Assembly (NCBI GenBank): GCA_015179125.1
Contig: WHVA01000095.1
Span: 1 to 64,000 of the forward strand
Length of the DNA: 64,000 nt
Direction of reading: 5' to 3'
DNA from: Gautieria morchelliformis
Lineage: Eukaryota > Basidiomycota > Agaricomycetes > Gomphales > Gomphaceae
Shown here: positions 45,501-56,732 of the stretch, piece after piece
Position numbering within the stretch: position 1 is the first letter of the stretch
Layout of the letters: each line of letters opens with the position of its first letter
Made by a program: the position numbers and the translations under genes
The notes under the pieces: generated by a model
Databases searched by the model: none
What the model was told of the DNA's origin: nothing
What the model saw: only the letters and a program-made list of their open reading frames with translations

Positions 45501-46777
45501 CCCGCCTGTTCCTTGCCCATGTCTGGAAGTTGCATGGGCTCCCGAAGCAAGTTGTTTCCGACCGAGGTCCGCAGTTTGTCGCGGAACTGACTCGGGAGCT
45601 CTACCGCCTGCTCGGCATAAAGCTAGCTACCACCACGGCGTACCATCCGCAGGGTGACGGACAGACGGAATGGGTCAATCAGGAGTTGGAGCAATATCTC
45701 CGCCTCTTTGTCAATGAGAGGCAGGACGACTGGGATGAATTACTTCCGCTGGCGGAATTCCAATACAACAACCATGTCCATTCCGCCACACAACAGACTC
45801 CCTTCATGCTTGACTCCGGACGACACCCGCGGATGGGCTTCGAACCACGCCAGGCTGAGTCCCGACTCGAGACGGTCAATGAGTTCCGAGACCGCATGGA
45901 CTCCACCCTTTCGGAAGCCAAATCGGCCCTTGCAAAGGCCAAGGATGACATGGCGAGGTACTACAACCAACGCCGGGTTCCTGCCCCAGAGTACCAAGTT
46001 GGAGACAAGGTGTATCTAGATGCAAGTGACATCCGCACCACACGCCCTTCACAGAAGCTTGCCCACCGCTACCTTGGGCCCTTCACAGTGACGCGGAGGG
46101 TTGGACGGAATGCATACCGCCTGCGACTTCCGATGTCCATGTCCCGCCTCCACCCCGTCTTCAACGTGGTGAAGTTACTCCCTATGCTTGAGGACCCAAT
46201 TCCAGGTCGGAAGGCTCATCCGCCACCTCTGCCAGAGATTGTAGATGGGGAGGAGCACTATGTGGTGGAACGGATCCTGGACAGCCGGTTTGTGCGAGGA
46301 CGACTCCAATTCCTCGTGAAATGGGAAGGGTATGGGTACGAAGAGAATTCGTGGGTCCCGGAGCAAGATGTTTCCGCCCCGGACAAGCTCGGGGAGTTCT
46401 ATAGGACACATCCCGGTGCCCCTCGCCGGATCCGCTCGTTGGCATTTCAATCCCTCGTGTCCCGTGCTTCGAGGACGCAGCACGCTAGAGAGGGGGTGAT
46501 GTCAGGGGACACCCTGTTTTCCATTTCCAGTTCCGACACCACACCCAGTTCCGACTCCATTTCCGACTCCGCTTCCGGTTCCGATTCCATCTCCGCCTCC
46601 GCTCTCGGAAATGATTCCGCTTCTGGGAGAACTTCCACCAGTTCTGTTCGCCTTCCCAGTTCCACTCCAATTTCCGAGTTCCACCCTCGGAACAGTGTCG
46701 GAAATCAAGCGACTCACGTAATAGGTGACATCAAGGGTCGATCAAGGGTCAGGGTGGTCAGGGAGGTGCAGGGTTGA
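42590..46777 (+). CDS. pol: Chromovirus C Pol: PR-RT-RNase H-integrase-chromodomain
   Basis: 1395 codons. Aspartic protease VDCGATGQF (about residue 93), reverse transcriptase YLDDILIF (about 488), RNase H beginning VEADSSDAATGAVLSQ (about 633), integrase HHCC finger then core with DFIVELP and DRGPQF (about 920-1000), chromodomain YVVERILDSRF ... KWEGYGYEENSWVPEQD (about 1224-1270). The last 90 residues are Ser/Thr-rich and encoded by the 3' LTR. The frame is -1 to gag and lacks an ATG at its start (first listed codon is GTG), so frameshifting or reinitiation is expected. The chromodomain suggests targeting to modified chromatin. Confidence 0.93.
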   Translation: MRCVPLLPVHNRFACLEVENEKPRLPSLHTDPPDKVTQKPNPTPRLSRIRPWERRLPKRYVVAATPGHKSLVIKVEIQTTDTAEVKSGPALVDCGATGQFMDRDYVERNRLTTRKLQRAIPVFNVDGSPNEAGSITEIVDTILRYDGHSERTSFAVTSLGKQDIILGFTWLQEHNPEINWQTRKVLMSRCPAKCHMCRSEVRKERQEQRKTERLIQTCRSGPHPLLAEEDSEAEFDPDPPSNSDSDVIRLGLEDTLTEGERLLYVNLPPEAEHIRATGNISQRLAEASKRYDRVEAEIPEYLREFEDVFSKESFDALPPRKLWDHAIELEPGSKPTNCKVYPLSPKEQVELDAFLAENLRTGRIRPSKSPMASPVFFIKKKDGSLRLVQDYRALNAITIKNRYPIPLISELITQLRGAKYFTKLDVRWGFNNVRIREGDEWKAAFRTNRGLFEPQVMFFGLTNSPATFQTMMNDIFRDMIAEGVVCVYLDDILIFTKTMSEHREVVRRVLERLREYNLCLKPEKCEFERTRIEYLGVIVSEGKVEMDPVKVSGVSDWPVPRNKKEVQSFIGFVNFYRRFIKDFSCHARALFDLTKKEVGWRWGEPERASFDKLKELITSAPVLIFPADSRPYRVEADSSDAATGAVLSQQSSEEGGGWHPIAFFSKSLSPVERNYEIHDKEMLAIIRALEEWRHFLEGALCPFEIWTDHKNLEYFRTSKKLNRRQARWSLHLSRFDFMLHHRPGRTMGKPDALSRRADHGSGSGDNADMTLLRPSLFAIRALEGVTAVGAEAEMLRDIRRQYRNGEKEESVVKAVEELRKGHSRSVRAAEWSERDGLLHFRGKVYVPDGADLRRRIVSQHHDTRVAGHAGRWKTLELVARNYWWPQMSRYIGQYVKTCDLCLRTKAQRHPPVGELVPLPIPESRWDTISVDFIVELPESHGYDAIMNVVDSVSKVSHFIPTHTTITALGAARLFLAHVWKLHGLPKQVVSDRGPQFVAELTRELYRLLGIKLATTTAYHPQGDGQTEWVNQELEQYLRLFVNERQDDWDELLPLAEFQYNNHVHSATQQTPFMLDSGRHPRMGFEPRQAESRLETVNEFRDRMDSTLSEAKSALAKAKDDMARYYNQRRVPAPEYQVGDKVYLDASDIRTTRPSQKLAHRYLGPFTVTRRVGRNAYRLRLPMSMSRLHPVFNVVKLLPMLEDPIPGRKAHPPPLPEIVDGEEHYVVERILDSRFVRGRLQFLVKWEGYGYEENSWVPEQDVSAPDKLGEFYRTHPGAPRRIRSLAFQSLVSRASRTQHAREGVMSGDTLFSISSSDTTPSSDSISDSASGSDSISASALGNDSASGRTSTSSVRLPSSTPISEFHPRNSVGNQATHVIGDIKGRSRVRVVREVQG

Positions 46778-46989
46778 TGGCGGGTGCCAAGTGTTGTCCC
46801 TGGCTGCGCAGCGTAGTATAATACGGGCTCGCTGACATTGGGGGTCCTTAGACTTTTCTCTTTGGATTTCCCCTTGTCAGGTGAGAATCCCCTCTCTTGT
46901 ATGCTCTGTTCATTTATACAGACTTTGGATTTCCCCTTGTCAGTTGTGTGGTAGTTTGATCTCCACAACTAGCCAGGGTTGCCCTTACA
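46500..46989 (+). repeat. 3' LTR of chromovirus C
   Basis: 490 bp, identical to the 5' LTR by eye apart from nine extra bases (TGGTCAGGG type) near 46,750. Its first 280 bp are also the coding sequence for the end of Pol. Confidence 0.9.
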
Positions 46990-47518
46990 CATATGAGATC
47001 AGCGAATAGGAAAGAGGCTGTTATGAGGCAGGTTTGGATAGGGGTGTGCAGTCAAGATACAAATAGATGAAACATATATTCAATAGAGGAAGGGAGGAGT
47101 GCGAACATGAAACAATGGAGGGGAAGAGGATAAAGGTACCCATGTAAGAAAACACGCCTTGAGACCTGCATACACGTTACCCTGCACGGGCTCTTGGTCT
47201 GCTGGGTTAATCCCACACGATCTACAGGTAGGACATCCCGCGAATGCATTCTGGCCATATGAACACCTAAAGGGGTGGAGTTGGGAAGATGATGGGGCCA
47301 GTGATGAACCATCATGGCAGGTAAAGGAGGTTGTTCGTGTTTGATGGCATGCCTGCTGGCGAATGGAATGGTTGTTCAGTGAATGCGGCAAAGAGTGAAT
47401 GGAGTGAACATAGAGGAGGAGTGGTGGAAGGAAAGGGCAAACTCAAGTGAACATGCAGGAGGAGCGGTGAAGGGGAAAGTAGGGATAGCTGGGCAAGGGA
47501 AATAGATGGGTCATGACA

Positions 47519-49114
47519 CCCCTTCCTCTTCTGAGCCATCCTCTGTTGTGATACACGCAATTATTCTATTTAAAGTCATCTATATATACAAAGAAACTAA
47601 TAAAAGAAAAAAGAGAATAATCGACTAAAAGAATAGGAACGACACTCATGACAAGCATCGACACATACAGACGACAGGCGCATGACATCACGAGCAGCTA
47701 TCTTATCTGTAGATCAGATAAGATACAGAGACAAGAGCATCGACCAGGTGAGGCCAATCAGAGATAGCGCGCCTATCGACTGATGGCATCGGCAATGACG
47801 TTGACAGGCGCCAGGCCACAGGCACCGAGGAGGTGCGGGCACCAAACACCGCAGAGGAGCACAGACTGCGCAGGAGCATCGGACTGTTAGAATAAATGAG
47901 ATAGCTATATCACAGAGTATTCTAAGGTCTACACAATCGTCTAACTGAGCTAACATCTGGATAAATGATCCATGCACCAGTAGCAGTGCCTGCCCTGGTA
48001 AGCAGGCACCTGGGCCCTGGTCAGAAGAAATATTGCTATGGGATTAATAGACCCATACAGGGACATCGGACACGATGGATATTACAGTACACTGTCCTAT
48101 CTATGGACGTACTGAATAGCTACCTCAGGAGAGAGGTACAGAGATGGCAAATGCCTTGCCAAGGCTGCTGTAGGCACACAGCACAGGACACACATGATTT
48201 CTTTTCTATTCTATTCCCCTGACCAGCTCCACTGATTACGAGCTATATTACATGTTGAAAGGGGCTTTGTACATTGCTCCAAGGTCCCATCTTAGATACT
48301 TGTCAGTAGGACAAGTATCCCCATCATTGTTCCTGCTCCACAGCTGTATGCAGCCTATGGAGCATTTCCACATTATCCTGACCCATTCTGTCACTATCTT
48401 GAACACTGGTACTCACTACTATTTTAGTATAAGTAGCTACCATAAATTTACGAACAAAACATCCAGAATATCATCCAGAAATATCCATGATTCACTGTTT
48501 CACCTCCTGATGTAACTGTAGACTTGTTTGATAGCTACAGAGCTTGTTTCTTGATAGATTTCTCTAATTCTTTGTTGAGAGTCTACTATAACTGGTTACA
48601 CTATACTGTTCCAAAAGCGAAAGCTTCGGACCCCTTGTTCCTCTGTTCTCACCTGTTTCTTCCTCGACTCGGTCACGTGACCTACATCAATCAGTGACGT
48701 GCTCGCCCCACAGAGCTTAGTCAGCTCGCGCATATACCGTGCACAGGGGTGCACGAAGGGTTCCAACTCCCTGAGTCACCAGATATATTCATTCTAATAT
48801 ATCTGACATATTATTCCTAAAACGGACATCACGGAATGACTACAGAACGTCATTCCAAGTACGTGTGCTCAATCAGCTGCCCCATAGAAGAGGCACAGAG
48901 ACAGTGGCCCCATCACCAAGACTAGCATTTATGCTACACAGGAGGTATTTGATTTCTGCTTTTCTATTGAGCTCCATGACACGACTAGCTGACTACTATC
49001 TTGACACCATGTAGACAGGGGCTTTGTATAGTAGGTACAAGACCTTATTCCAAAGCTTAACACCCCTGACACTATCCCCATCACTCCCATGGCTTTATGA
49101 CTATAAGTAGTCAC
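47519..49114. repeat. Gypsy A scrap followed by LTR-like repeat G
   Basis: 47,519-47,543 resembles a short continuation of gypsy A gag (TTCCTCTTCTGAGCCATCC). From about 47,544 and again from TGTTAGAATAAATG at 47,887 the sequence is LTR-like with no coding frame. 48,190-48,760 is repeated, diverged, as 48,930-49,114 plus 56,950-57,260, so two copies of G lie in tandem and the second is split by chromovirus D. A palindrome TATCTTATCTG/CAGATAAGATA occurs near 47,699-47,725. Confidence 0.5.
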
Positions 49115-49790
49115 TGTCAGGGGACACCCTGTTTTCCATTTCCAGTTCCAACACCACACCCAGTTCCGACTCCATTTCCGACTCCGCTTCCAGTTCCTAT
49201 TCCATCTCCGCCTCCGCTTTCGGAAATGATTCCGCTTCTGGGAGAACTTCCACCAGTTCTGTTCACTTCGCCAGTTCCACTCCAATTTCTGACTTCCACT
49301 CTCGGAACAGTGTCGGAAATAAAGTGGCTCGCGTAATAGGTGGCATCAAGGGTCAATCAAGGGTCAGGGAGGTCAGGAGGATGCAGGGTTGATGGCGGGT
49401 GCCAAGTGTTGTCCCTGGCTGCGCAGCGTAGTATAATACGGGCTCGCTGACATTGGGGGTCCTTAGACTTTTCTCTTTGGATTTCCCCTTGTCAGGTGAG
49501 AATCCCCTCTCTTGTATACTCTGTTCATTTATACATACTTTGGATTTCCCCTTGTCAGTTGTGTGGTAGTGTGATCTCCACAACCAGCCAGGGTTGCCCT
49601 TACAGCAGAAAAGTCTCTCCCCTAGAGGACCAGCGGTCGTACTGCACATTGCATTCGCTATAGGTGCGTTCGGAATCAGAGACAGCGACTCGGAGATCGC
49701 AACCTCTTCCGTGCACACGGTATATGACAGCCCCTCTTCTTATGTCGAGCTCCCAACCCCAGAATCCCATCCCATATTTCCCCTTCTGAC

Positions 49791-50667
49791 ATGGATCCGG
49801 ATGATCGTCTTCGGAATATGGAGGAGGAATTGACGCGGAACCAGATGAAGACCGACGCAATTGAAACAGCCTTACAAGCGATTTTGGCTAAGTTAGATAT
49901 TCCACAAAGTGGTGGAAATGAAATGCTGGATGATCTGGATTTCGGAAAAGTGGAAGTAGCGGAAGAGAGGGTCTCCGCGAAGTTAGCAAAGGTCAAACCC
50001 GCAACTCCGGCGGACTTTGACGGAGATCGGGAGAAGGGACGTGCATTCTTCAACACATGCAGCATCTACTTCGCAATTGTTGGAGACCTCTTTCCGAACG
50101 ACCAGGCTCGGATTCACTGGGCATTGTCCTTTTTCAAGTTGGACCGCGCAGCCCGTTTTGCAAACAAGGTGATCCGACATGAAGCAAAGGGCAAGGGGAA
50201 CTACTTCCGGGACTGGGACGCCTTCGAGAAGACATTTTCCGACCATTTCTGCCCGAAAAATGAGCAGCTCACAGCCCTTATGAAGCTCGAGGGAACCAGC
50301 TGGTACCAGGCCAAGGATCCAGTCGATGACTACATTGACCGCTTCCAGGAGCTCATCGACCTTGCGGAGTATGACAATGACAAGATGATCGTCATCAAAT
50401 TCCGATGAGGGCTTGATCCGACACTCCAGAACCAAGTTGCGCTGCTTGGGGATGGAGCTCCGGATTTCAATGACCCGGAAGGGTGGTACCAAGCTGTGCG
50501 GAGGGTGTCCCGAAACAGGGAAGCAAACAAGGCCTTTGTGGAGACAAACCGGAACATGACACGCAGTTCCGCTCGTCCTACTCCACCTGTGCCAAAACCC
50601 GGAACTGCATTCGTTCCCACATGTAAAATATTTCCGACGGTTGCTCTGCCTGCTCCTATTAGGAACC
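49791..50667 (+). pseudogene. Chromovirus D gag, 5' part
   Basis: Open from ATG 49,791 to a TGA at 50,406-50,408, where C has CGA (the same lesion as in B). The frame then continues to 50,667, where E2 is inserted. The gag tail with the CCHC knuckle (CFRCRPPGHYARECP) resumes at 52,243. Confidence 0.9.
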
Positions 50668-50672
50668 CTAGC

Positions 50673-52237
50673 TGTTTTGGAACCCTTCAAGACTTTGGTG
50701 TCAGAGCTAACACTTTGGTCTATCCTATCAGAACGTGTCGTATACGAAACTCAAAGAATATTAAACAATGCTGCAGCACAACTCCGGAAATAATTTAATA
50801 TTTGTACCTTGGTTGCAATCCGCGTAAAAACTAGTCCAAGTTAATACGGATGGAAGGCAATATGTTTCTTAGCAGCACTGAACAATAAACTAAAAGTCTG
50901 TAGGTTCAAGGATGACTATCGGGTCCAAGTATTCCAAAAAGATAGGAATGGATTCACAGGAGAGTTTGTAAGTGGACTGACCCGATGAACGTCAATGCAC
51001 TGCAATAAACGAGCGACTAGGGTTTAAGAAGTGACTTGTGAAAGTCACTGAACAGGAAAGTCACTGATCAGTTCGTCTCGGGTATTGGAGAGCTAATTGA
51101 CAAGGAAATCGATTGTCAGACTCACTCTGCAGAATTTCACCTGGAGTGTTAGTCCGGGTGGCTAAGTAGAAACGCAACTACTTAACTGAGAATTAATACA
51201 CTAAGTAAGTGTAATAACCCTAGCTGGGGTTAGCGGCTTAGTAAGCTGTGCAAGCTTGGCAAGTCACACGAGGTACGTGGATAGTAGATGATGATGTATT
51301 GGCTGATGAAAGGTGGTGTTACGATACGATCCATCGTAAGGTTGACCGAGGTTGGGAGCGAAACCTGAGGTACGGTCCAAGGTTACGGGGTGAGGTTTGG
51401 ATGGGGAAGTCGGAGAGGGACTAGGCTTCAGCTTATGTGCTGCGCCAACCCTACGCACGAGTCCCAACTTCGGAGGCAAACGAATAAGAGGCGAGGTTTG
51501 GCTGAAGAGGCAAGGCTTAGAAACTAACTAAGGATCGAAGTTATACGATAGTTGATTTTCAGACTGAGGAGTAGGAATGCATACAGGGGGGTTTATATAT
51601 GGGGTGAGGGTACGAGTCAGGGGCGAACATATTAGTGGATATCAGGGCGAGGTCAGGGCAAGGTAATATATGAATGATGCGTGAGGGAGTGGAATCAGTA
51701 ACTAAGGGGATACAGGCATGGGATCAAGGTTGGATATGAGCTCTGCTCGGGCTCGGGCTCGGGCTCGGGCACAGGATAAGAATCATATGTACTTGGGCAC
51801 GAGTATCACAAGGCTCGGGCTTGGAAGAAAGTTATACTGGTAAGTAACCGGCCAAAGGCCGGGTTCTTACAGGTGGGCAGTAAGGCCTCCTTTTATATTG
51901 TATCTACCATCTATTAATAGACTAGAATGAGTCACGAAAAAATAGGGTAGTGAGTCATTGAGAAAAAGGGTAGTGAGTCAGAGCATGTGTTGGCCAATCG
52001 CAGTTCATGATTTGGGTGTGAGTCATGCACTGAGTCAGGAAGAAATGGGGTAGTGAGTCAGAGCATGTGTTGGCCAATAGCGGTTCACGATTAGGGAGTG
52101 AGTCATGCACTGAGTCATGCAGAAATGGGGTAGTGAGTCAGAGTGAAAAAGGGTAATGAGTCAGAACTTGTGTTGACCAATCGCAGCCCACGATTAGGGG
52201 GTGAGTCATGACCAAAGTCTTGAAGGGTTCCAAAACA
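50673..52237. mobile_element. Element E2, 1.57 kb, with 27-bp inverted ends
   Basis: Flanked by perfect CTAGC (50,668-50,672 and 52,238-52,242). The left end TGTTTTGGAACCCTTCAAGA... and the right end are inverted repeats for 27 bp. Left half matches E1. It contains a 555-bp solo LTR. No transposase or retroviral frame. TG...CA ends with a 5-bp duplication suit a solo LTR, but inverted ends this long are unusual. Confidence 0.88.
51317..51871. mobile_element. Solo LTR inside E2
   Basis: TGTTACGATACGATCC ... GGGTTCTTACA, flanked by perfect GGTGG (51,312-51,316 and 51,872-51,876). It contains a short (GCTCGG)4 run near 51,748. It is the deepest layer seen: solo LTR in E2 in D in G in gypsy A. 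Confidence 0.88.
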
Positions 52238-52242
52238 CTAGC

Positions 52243-55200
52243 CCCCCTCCCTCAAAGAGTGGCCCTGCCCCGATGGATGTTGACCGCATGCGTGGAAAAG
52301 GCCACGGAACCATCACCTGCTTCCGATGCCGACCACCAGGCCACTATGCCCGCGAGTGCCCCCAAGCCTTTGACATCCGGCTTATGACCACAGAGGAGAA
52401 ACTTGAGCTCCTTCCAGAGTTCCTCGCACTCGCAGACATAAGCGGAGTGCCCACTGCGGAAGAAGTTTCCAAAAATATGGAACATGGTCCACCGGAAGCG
52501 GAGGATGCGTCGGATTTTGTGATGTGCAGCGGGTGAGATGTGTGCCCCTGCTGCCTGTACATAACCGGTTTGCCTGTCTTGAAGTAGAGAATGAGAACTC
52601 CCCACTCCCCTCACTTCGTACAGACCCACCGGATAAAGTCACACAAAAACCAAAACCGACTCCCCGTCCATCCCGCATCCGCCCTTGGGAGAAACGCCTT
52701 CCGAAGCGCTATGTTGTTGCTGCCACCCCTGGCCACAAGTCACTAGTCATTAAGGTGGAGATCCAGACGACAGATACGGCGGAAGTCAAATCCGGACCCG
52801 CCCTTGTCGATTGCGGGGCCACTGGTCAGTTTATAGACCGGGACTATGTGGCACGGAACCGACTGACCACGTGGAAGTTGCAACGTGCAATCCCGGTGTT
52901 CAATGTGGATGGAAGCCCCAATGAGGCAGGGTCCATCACGGAGATAGTAGACACAATTCTCCGCTATGATGGACACTCAGAACACACTTCCTTTGCAGTC
53001 ACCAGCCTGGGGAAGCAAGTCATCATCCTTGGGTTTACCTGGCTTCAGGAGCACAACCCAGAGATCAATTGGCAGACTTGGAAGGTACTGATGAGTCGAT
53101 GTCCAGCCAAGTGTCACATGTGCCGGTCGGAAGTGCGGAAGGAGCGCCAGGAGCAGCGGAAGACCGAACGGCTCATACAGACATGTTGCTCTGGCCCCCA
53201 TCCACTGCTTGCAGAAGAAGGCTCAGAAGTGGAATTTGAACCGGATCCCACTTCCAATTCCGATTCCGATTCCAACTCCGACGTCATCCGACTCGGCCCG
53301 GAAGACACTCTGGCGGAAGGGGAGCGCTTGCTGTACGTAAACCTTCCGCCGGAAGTAGAACACATCCGCGCCACTGGAAATATTTCGCAATGCCTTGCTG
53401 AAGCCTCCAAGAAGCATGATAGAGTGGAGGCGGAAATTCCGGAGTACCTGCGGGAGTTCGAGGATGTCTTTGCCAAGGAGTTGTTTGATGCCCTGCCTCC
53501 ACGGAAGCTGTGGGACCATGCCATCGAGTTGGAGCCTGGGTCAAAGCCCACCAACTGCAAAGTCTACCCGCTGTCACCCAAGGAGCAGGTAGAGCTCAAT
53601 GCATTCCTTGCGGAAAACCTCCGTATAGGGAGGATCCGCCCCTCCAAGTCACCCGTGGCATCTCCGGTGTCCTTCATCAAGAAGAAGGACGGCTCACTCA
53701 GACTTGTGCAGGATTACCGGGCCTTGAATGCGATCACGGTCAAGAACCGGTACTCCATTCCACTCATTTCTGAACTGATCACACAACTCCACGGGGCGAG
53801 GTACTTCACTAAGCTGGATGTCCGCTGGGGCTTCAATAATGTCCGGATCTGGGAGGGAGACGAGTGGAAGGCCGCATTCTTCACCAACCGAGGACTCTTT
53901 GAGCCACAGGTCATGTTCTTTGGCCTCACCAACAGTCCCGCCACATTCTAGATGATGATGAATGACATTTTCCGTGACATGATAGCAGAAGGGGTTGTCT
54001 GCATCTACCTCGATGACATCCTCATCTTCACAAAAACAATGTCCGAACATCAGGAAGTCGTGTGGAGAGTGCTGGAACGGCTCCAGGAATACAACCTGTG
54101 TCTCAAGCCAGAAAGGTGCAAATTTGAGCGGACGCGGATAGAGTATCTTGGGGTGATTGTGTCGGAAGGAAAGGCGGAAATGGACCCAGTCAAAGTTTCC
54201 GGTGTATCGGATTGGCCTGTGCCACGGAACAAGAAAGAGGTCCAGTCCTTCATTGGGTTTGTCAATTTCTACCGGCGGTTCATCAAGGACTTCTCCTGCC
54301 ACGCTTGTGCCCTCTTCGACCTCACCAAGAAGGAGGTTGGATGGCAGTGGGGAGGGCCGGAACAGGCCTCTTTTGACAAACTCAAAGAGCTGATCACTTC
54401 TGCCCCGGTCCTGATCTTTCCTGATGACTCTCACCCTTATCGAGTCGAGGCGGATTCTTCCGACAAAGCTACCAGAGCGGTCTTGTCACAACAGTCATCG
54501 GAAGATGATGGGGGATGGCATCCGATTGCCTTCTTCTCTAAAAGCCTTAGTCCGGTCGAGCGGAACTATGCGATCCACGACAAGGAGATGCTGGCAATCA
54601 TCCGAGCGCTGGAGGAGTGGCGACACTTCCTCAAGGGTGCTCTATGCCCGTTTGAGATCTGGACAGACCACAAGAACCTCAAGTATTTCCGCACATCTAA
54701 GAAGTTGAACCGACGACAAGCACGGTGGTCCCTACACCTGTCCCGGTTTGACTTCATGCTCCACCACCGCCCCGGCCACACCATGGGCAAGCCCAATGCC
54801 CTATCCCGACGTGCGGATCATGGAAGCTGAAGTGGAGACAACGCGGATATGACACTGCTCCACCCAAGTCTCTTTGCAATCCGCGCCCTAGAGGGAGTGA
54901 CTGCAGTTGGGGTGGAAGTGGAAATGCTCTGAGACATCCGGAGGCAGTACCGGAATGGAGAGAAGGAGGAGTCGGTGGTGAAGGCAGTGGAGGAACTTTG
55001 GAAAGGGCACTCACGGTCTGTATGGGCAGCGGAATGGTCGGAACGTGATGGACTGCTCCACTTCAGAGGCAAGGTCTATGTTCCAGGTGGGGCGGACCTC
55101 CGCCGCCGCATTGTGTCCCAGCACCATGACACACGGGTCGCTGGGCATGCTGGCAGGTGGAAGACGCTGGAGTTAGTGGCTTGGAATTACTGGTGGCCTC

Positions 55201-56732
55201 AGATGTCCCGCTACATTGGACAGTACATGAAGATATGTGACCTTTGTCTCCAAACCAAAGCGCAACGACATCCGCCCATCGGAGAACTTGTTCCACTCCC
55301 GATTCCCGAATCCCGCTGGGACACCATCAGTGTCGACTTCATCGTTGAACTCCCAGAGTCTCATGGCTACGACGGGATCATGAACGTCGTGGATTCGGTA
55401 AGCAAGGTGTCCCACTTCATTCCGATGCACACGACGATCACAGCCCTTGGAGCGGCCCGCCTGTTCCTTGCACATGTCTGGAAGTTCCATGGGCTCCCGA
55501 AGCAAGTTGTTTCCAACCGAGGTCCGCAGTTTGTCGTGGAACTGACTCAGGAGCTCTACCGCCTGCTCGGCATAAAGCTGGCTACCACCACAGTGTACCA
55601 TCCACAGGGTGACGGACAGACAGAATGGGTCAATCAGGAGTTGGAGCAATATCTCCGCCTCTTTGTCAATGAGAGGCAGGATGACTGGGATGAGTTACTT
55701 CCACTGGCGGAATTCCAATACAACAACCATGTACATTCCGCCACACAACAGACTCCCTTCATGCTTGACTCCGGACGACACCCGCAGATGGGCTTTGAAC
55801 CACGCCAGGCTGAGTCCCGACTCAAGACAGTCAATGAGTTCCGAGACCGTATGGACTCCACCCTTTCAGAAGCCAAGTCGGCCCTTGCGAAGGCCAAGGA
55901 TGACATGGCAAGGTACTACAACCAACGCCAGGTTCCTGCCCCGGAGTACCAAGTTGGAGACAAGGTGTATCTAGATGCAAGTGACATCCGCACCACACGC
56001 CCTTCGCAGAAGCTTGCCCACCGCTACCTTGGGCCCTTCACAGTGATGCGGAGGGTTGGACGGAATGCATACCGCCTCCGACTTCCAATGTCCATGTCCC
56101 GCCTCCACCCCGTCTTCAATGTGGTGAAGTTACTCCCTACGCTTGAGGACCCAATTCCAGGTCGGAAGGCTCGTCCGCCACCTCCACCGGAAATTATAGA
56201 TGGGGAAGAGCACTATGTGGTGGAACGGATCCTGGACAGCTGGTTTGTGCGAGAACGACTCCAATTCCTCGTGAAATGGGAAGGGTATGGGTATGAGGAG
56301 AATTTGTGGGTCCCGGAGCAAGATGTTTCCGCTCCAGACAAACTCCGTGAGTTCTATAGGACACACCCTGGTGCCCCTCGCCAAATCCGCTCACTGGCAT
56401 TTCAATCCCTCGTGTCCCGTGCTTCGAGGACGCAGCACGCTAGAGGGGGGGTGATGTCAGGGGACACCCTGTTTTCCATCTCCAGTTCCGACACCACACC
56501 CAGTTCCGACTCCATTTCCGACTCTGCTTCCAATTCCGATTCCATCTCCGCCTCCGCTTTCGGAAATGATTCTGCTTCTGGGAGAACTTCCACCAGTTCT
56601 GTTCACTTCGCCAGTTCCACTCCAATTTCTGACTTCCACTCTCGGAACAGTGTCGGAAATAAAGTGGCTCATGTAATAGGTGGCATCAAGGGTCAATCAA
56701 GGGTCAGGGAGGTCAGGAGGATGCAGGGTTGA
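52243..56732 (+). pseudogene. Chromovirus D gag tail and pol
   Basis: Pol is open at 52,524-53,951 (protease, RT fingers/palm), stopped by TAG 53,949-53,951 (CAG in C). It is open again 53,952-54,830 (YLDDILIF, RNase H), then interrupted by TGA at about 54,828 and another near 54,930. It is open once more at 54,975-56,732 (integrase, chromodomain, Ser-rich LTR-encoded tail). There are no frameshifts, so it could be inactivated by point changes alone. Confidence 0.9.

Larger units (their letters stand above)
40750..46989 (+). mobile_element. Chromovirus C (Ty3/Gypsy), intact, recent insertion
   Basis: 6240 bp with a perfect CATAT duplication (40,745-40,749 and 46,990-46,994). 5' LTR 40,750-41,230, 3' LTR 46,500-46,989; by eye they differ only by a 9-bp deletion in the 5' copy. 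Gag and pol are fully open. It inserted in LTR F; the unoccupied site is visible in the inverted F copy near 59,640. Of the elements here it is the best candidate for a live element and source copy. Confidence 0.95.
40256..47518. mobile_element. LTR F (about 1.0 kb), split by chromovirus C
   Basis: TGTCAAGATTGG at 40,256 to GGGTCATGACA at 47,518. The two halves (40,256-40,749 and 46,990-47,518) become contiguous when C is removed. The inverted copy at 59,071-about 60,117 is uninterrupted. It is flanked by C runs (CCCCC left, CCCCT right), an imperfect duplication, inside gypsy A gag. Its short frame at 40,432-40,623 is open in a related copy but has no known domain. Confidence 0.75.

Noticed and set aside
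47544-47886. Separate LTR starting TGTGATACACGC between gypsy A and repeat G
   Set aside because: No second copy, no duplication and no clear end, so it was folded into the repeat G region.
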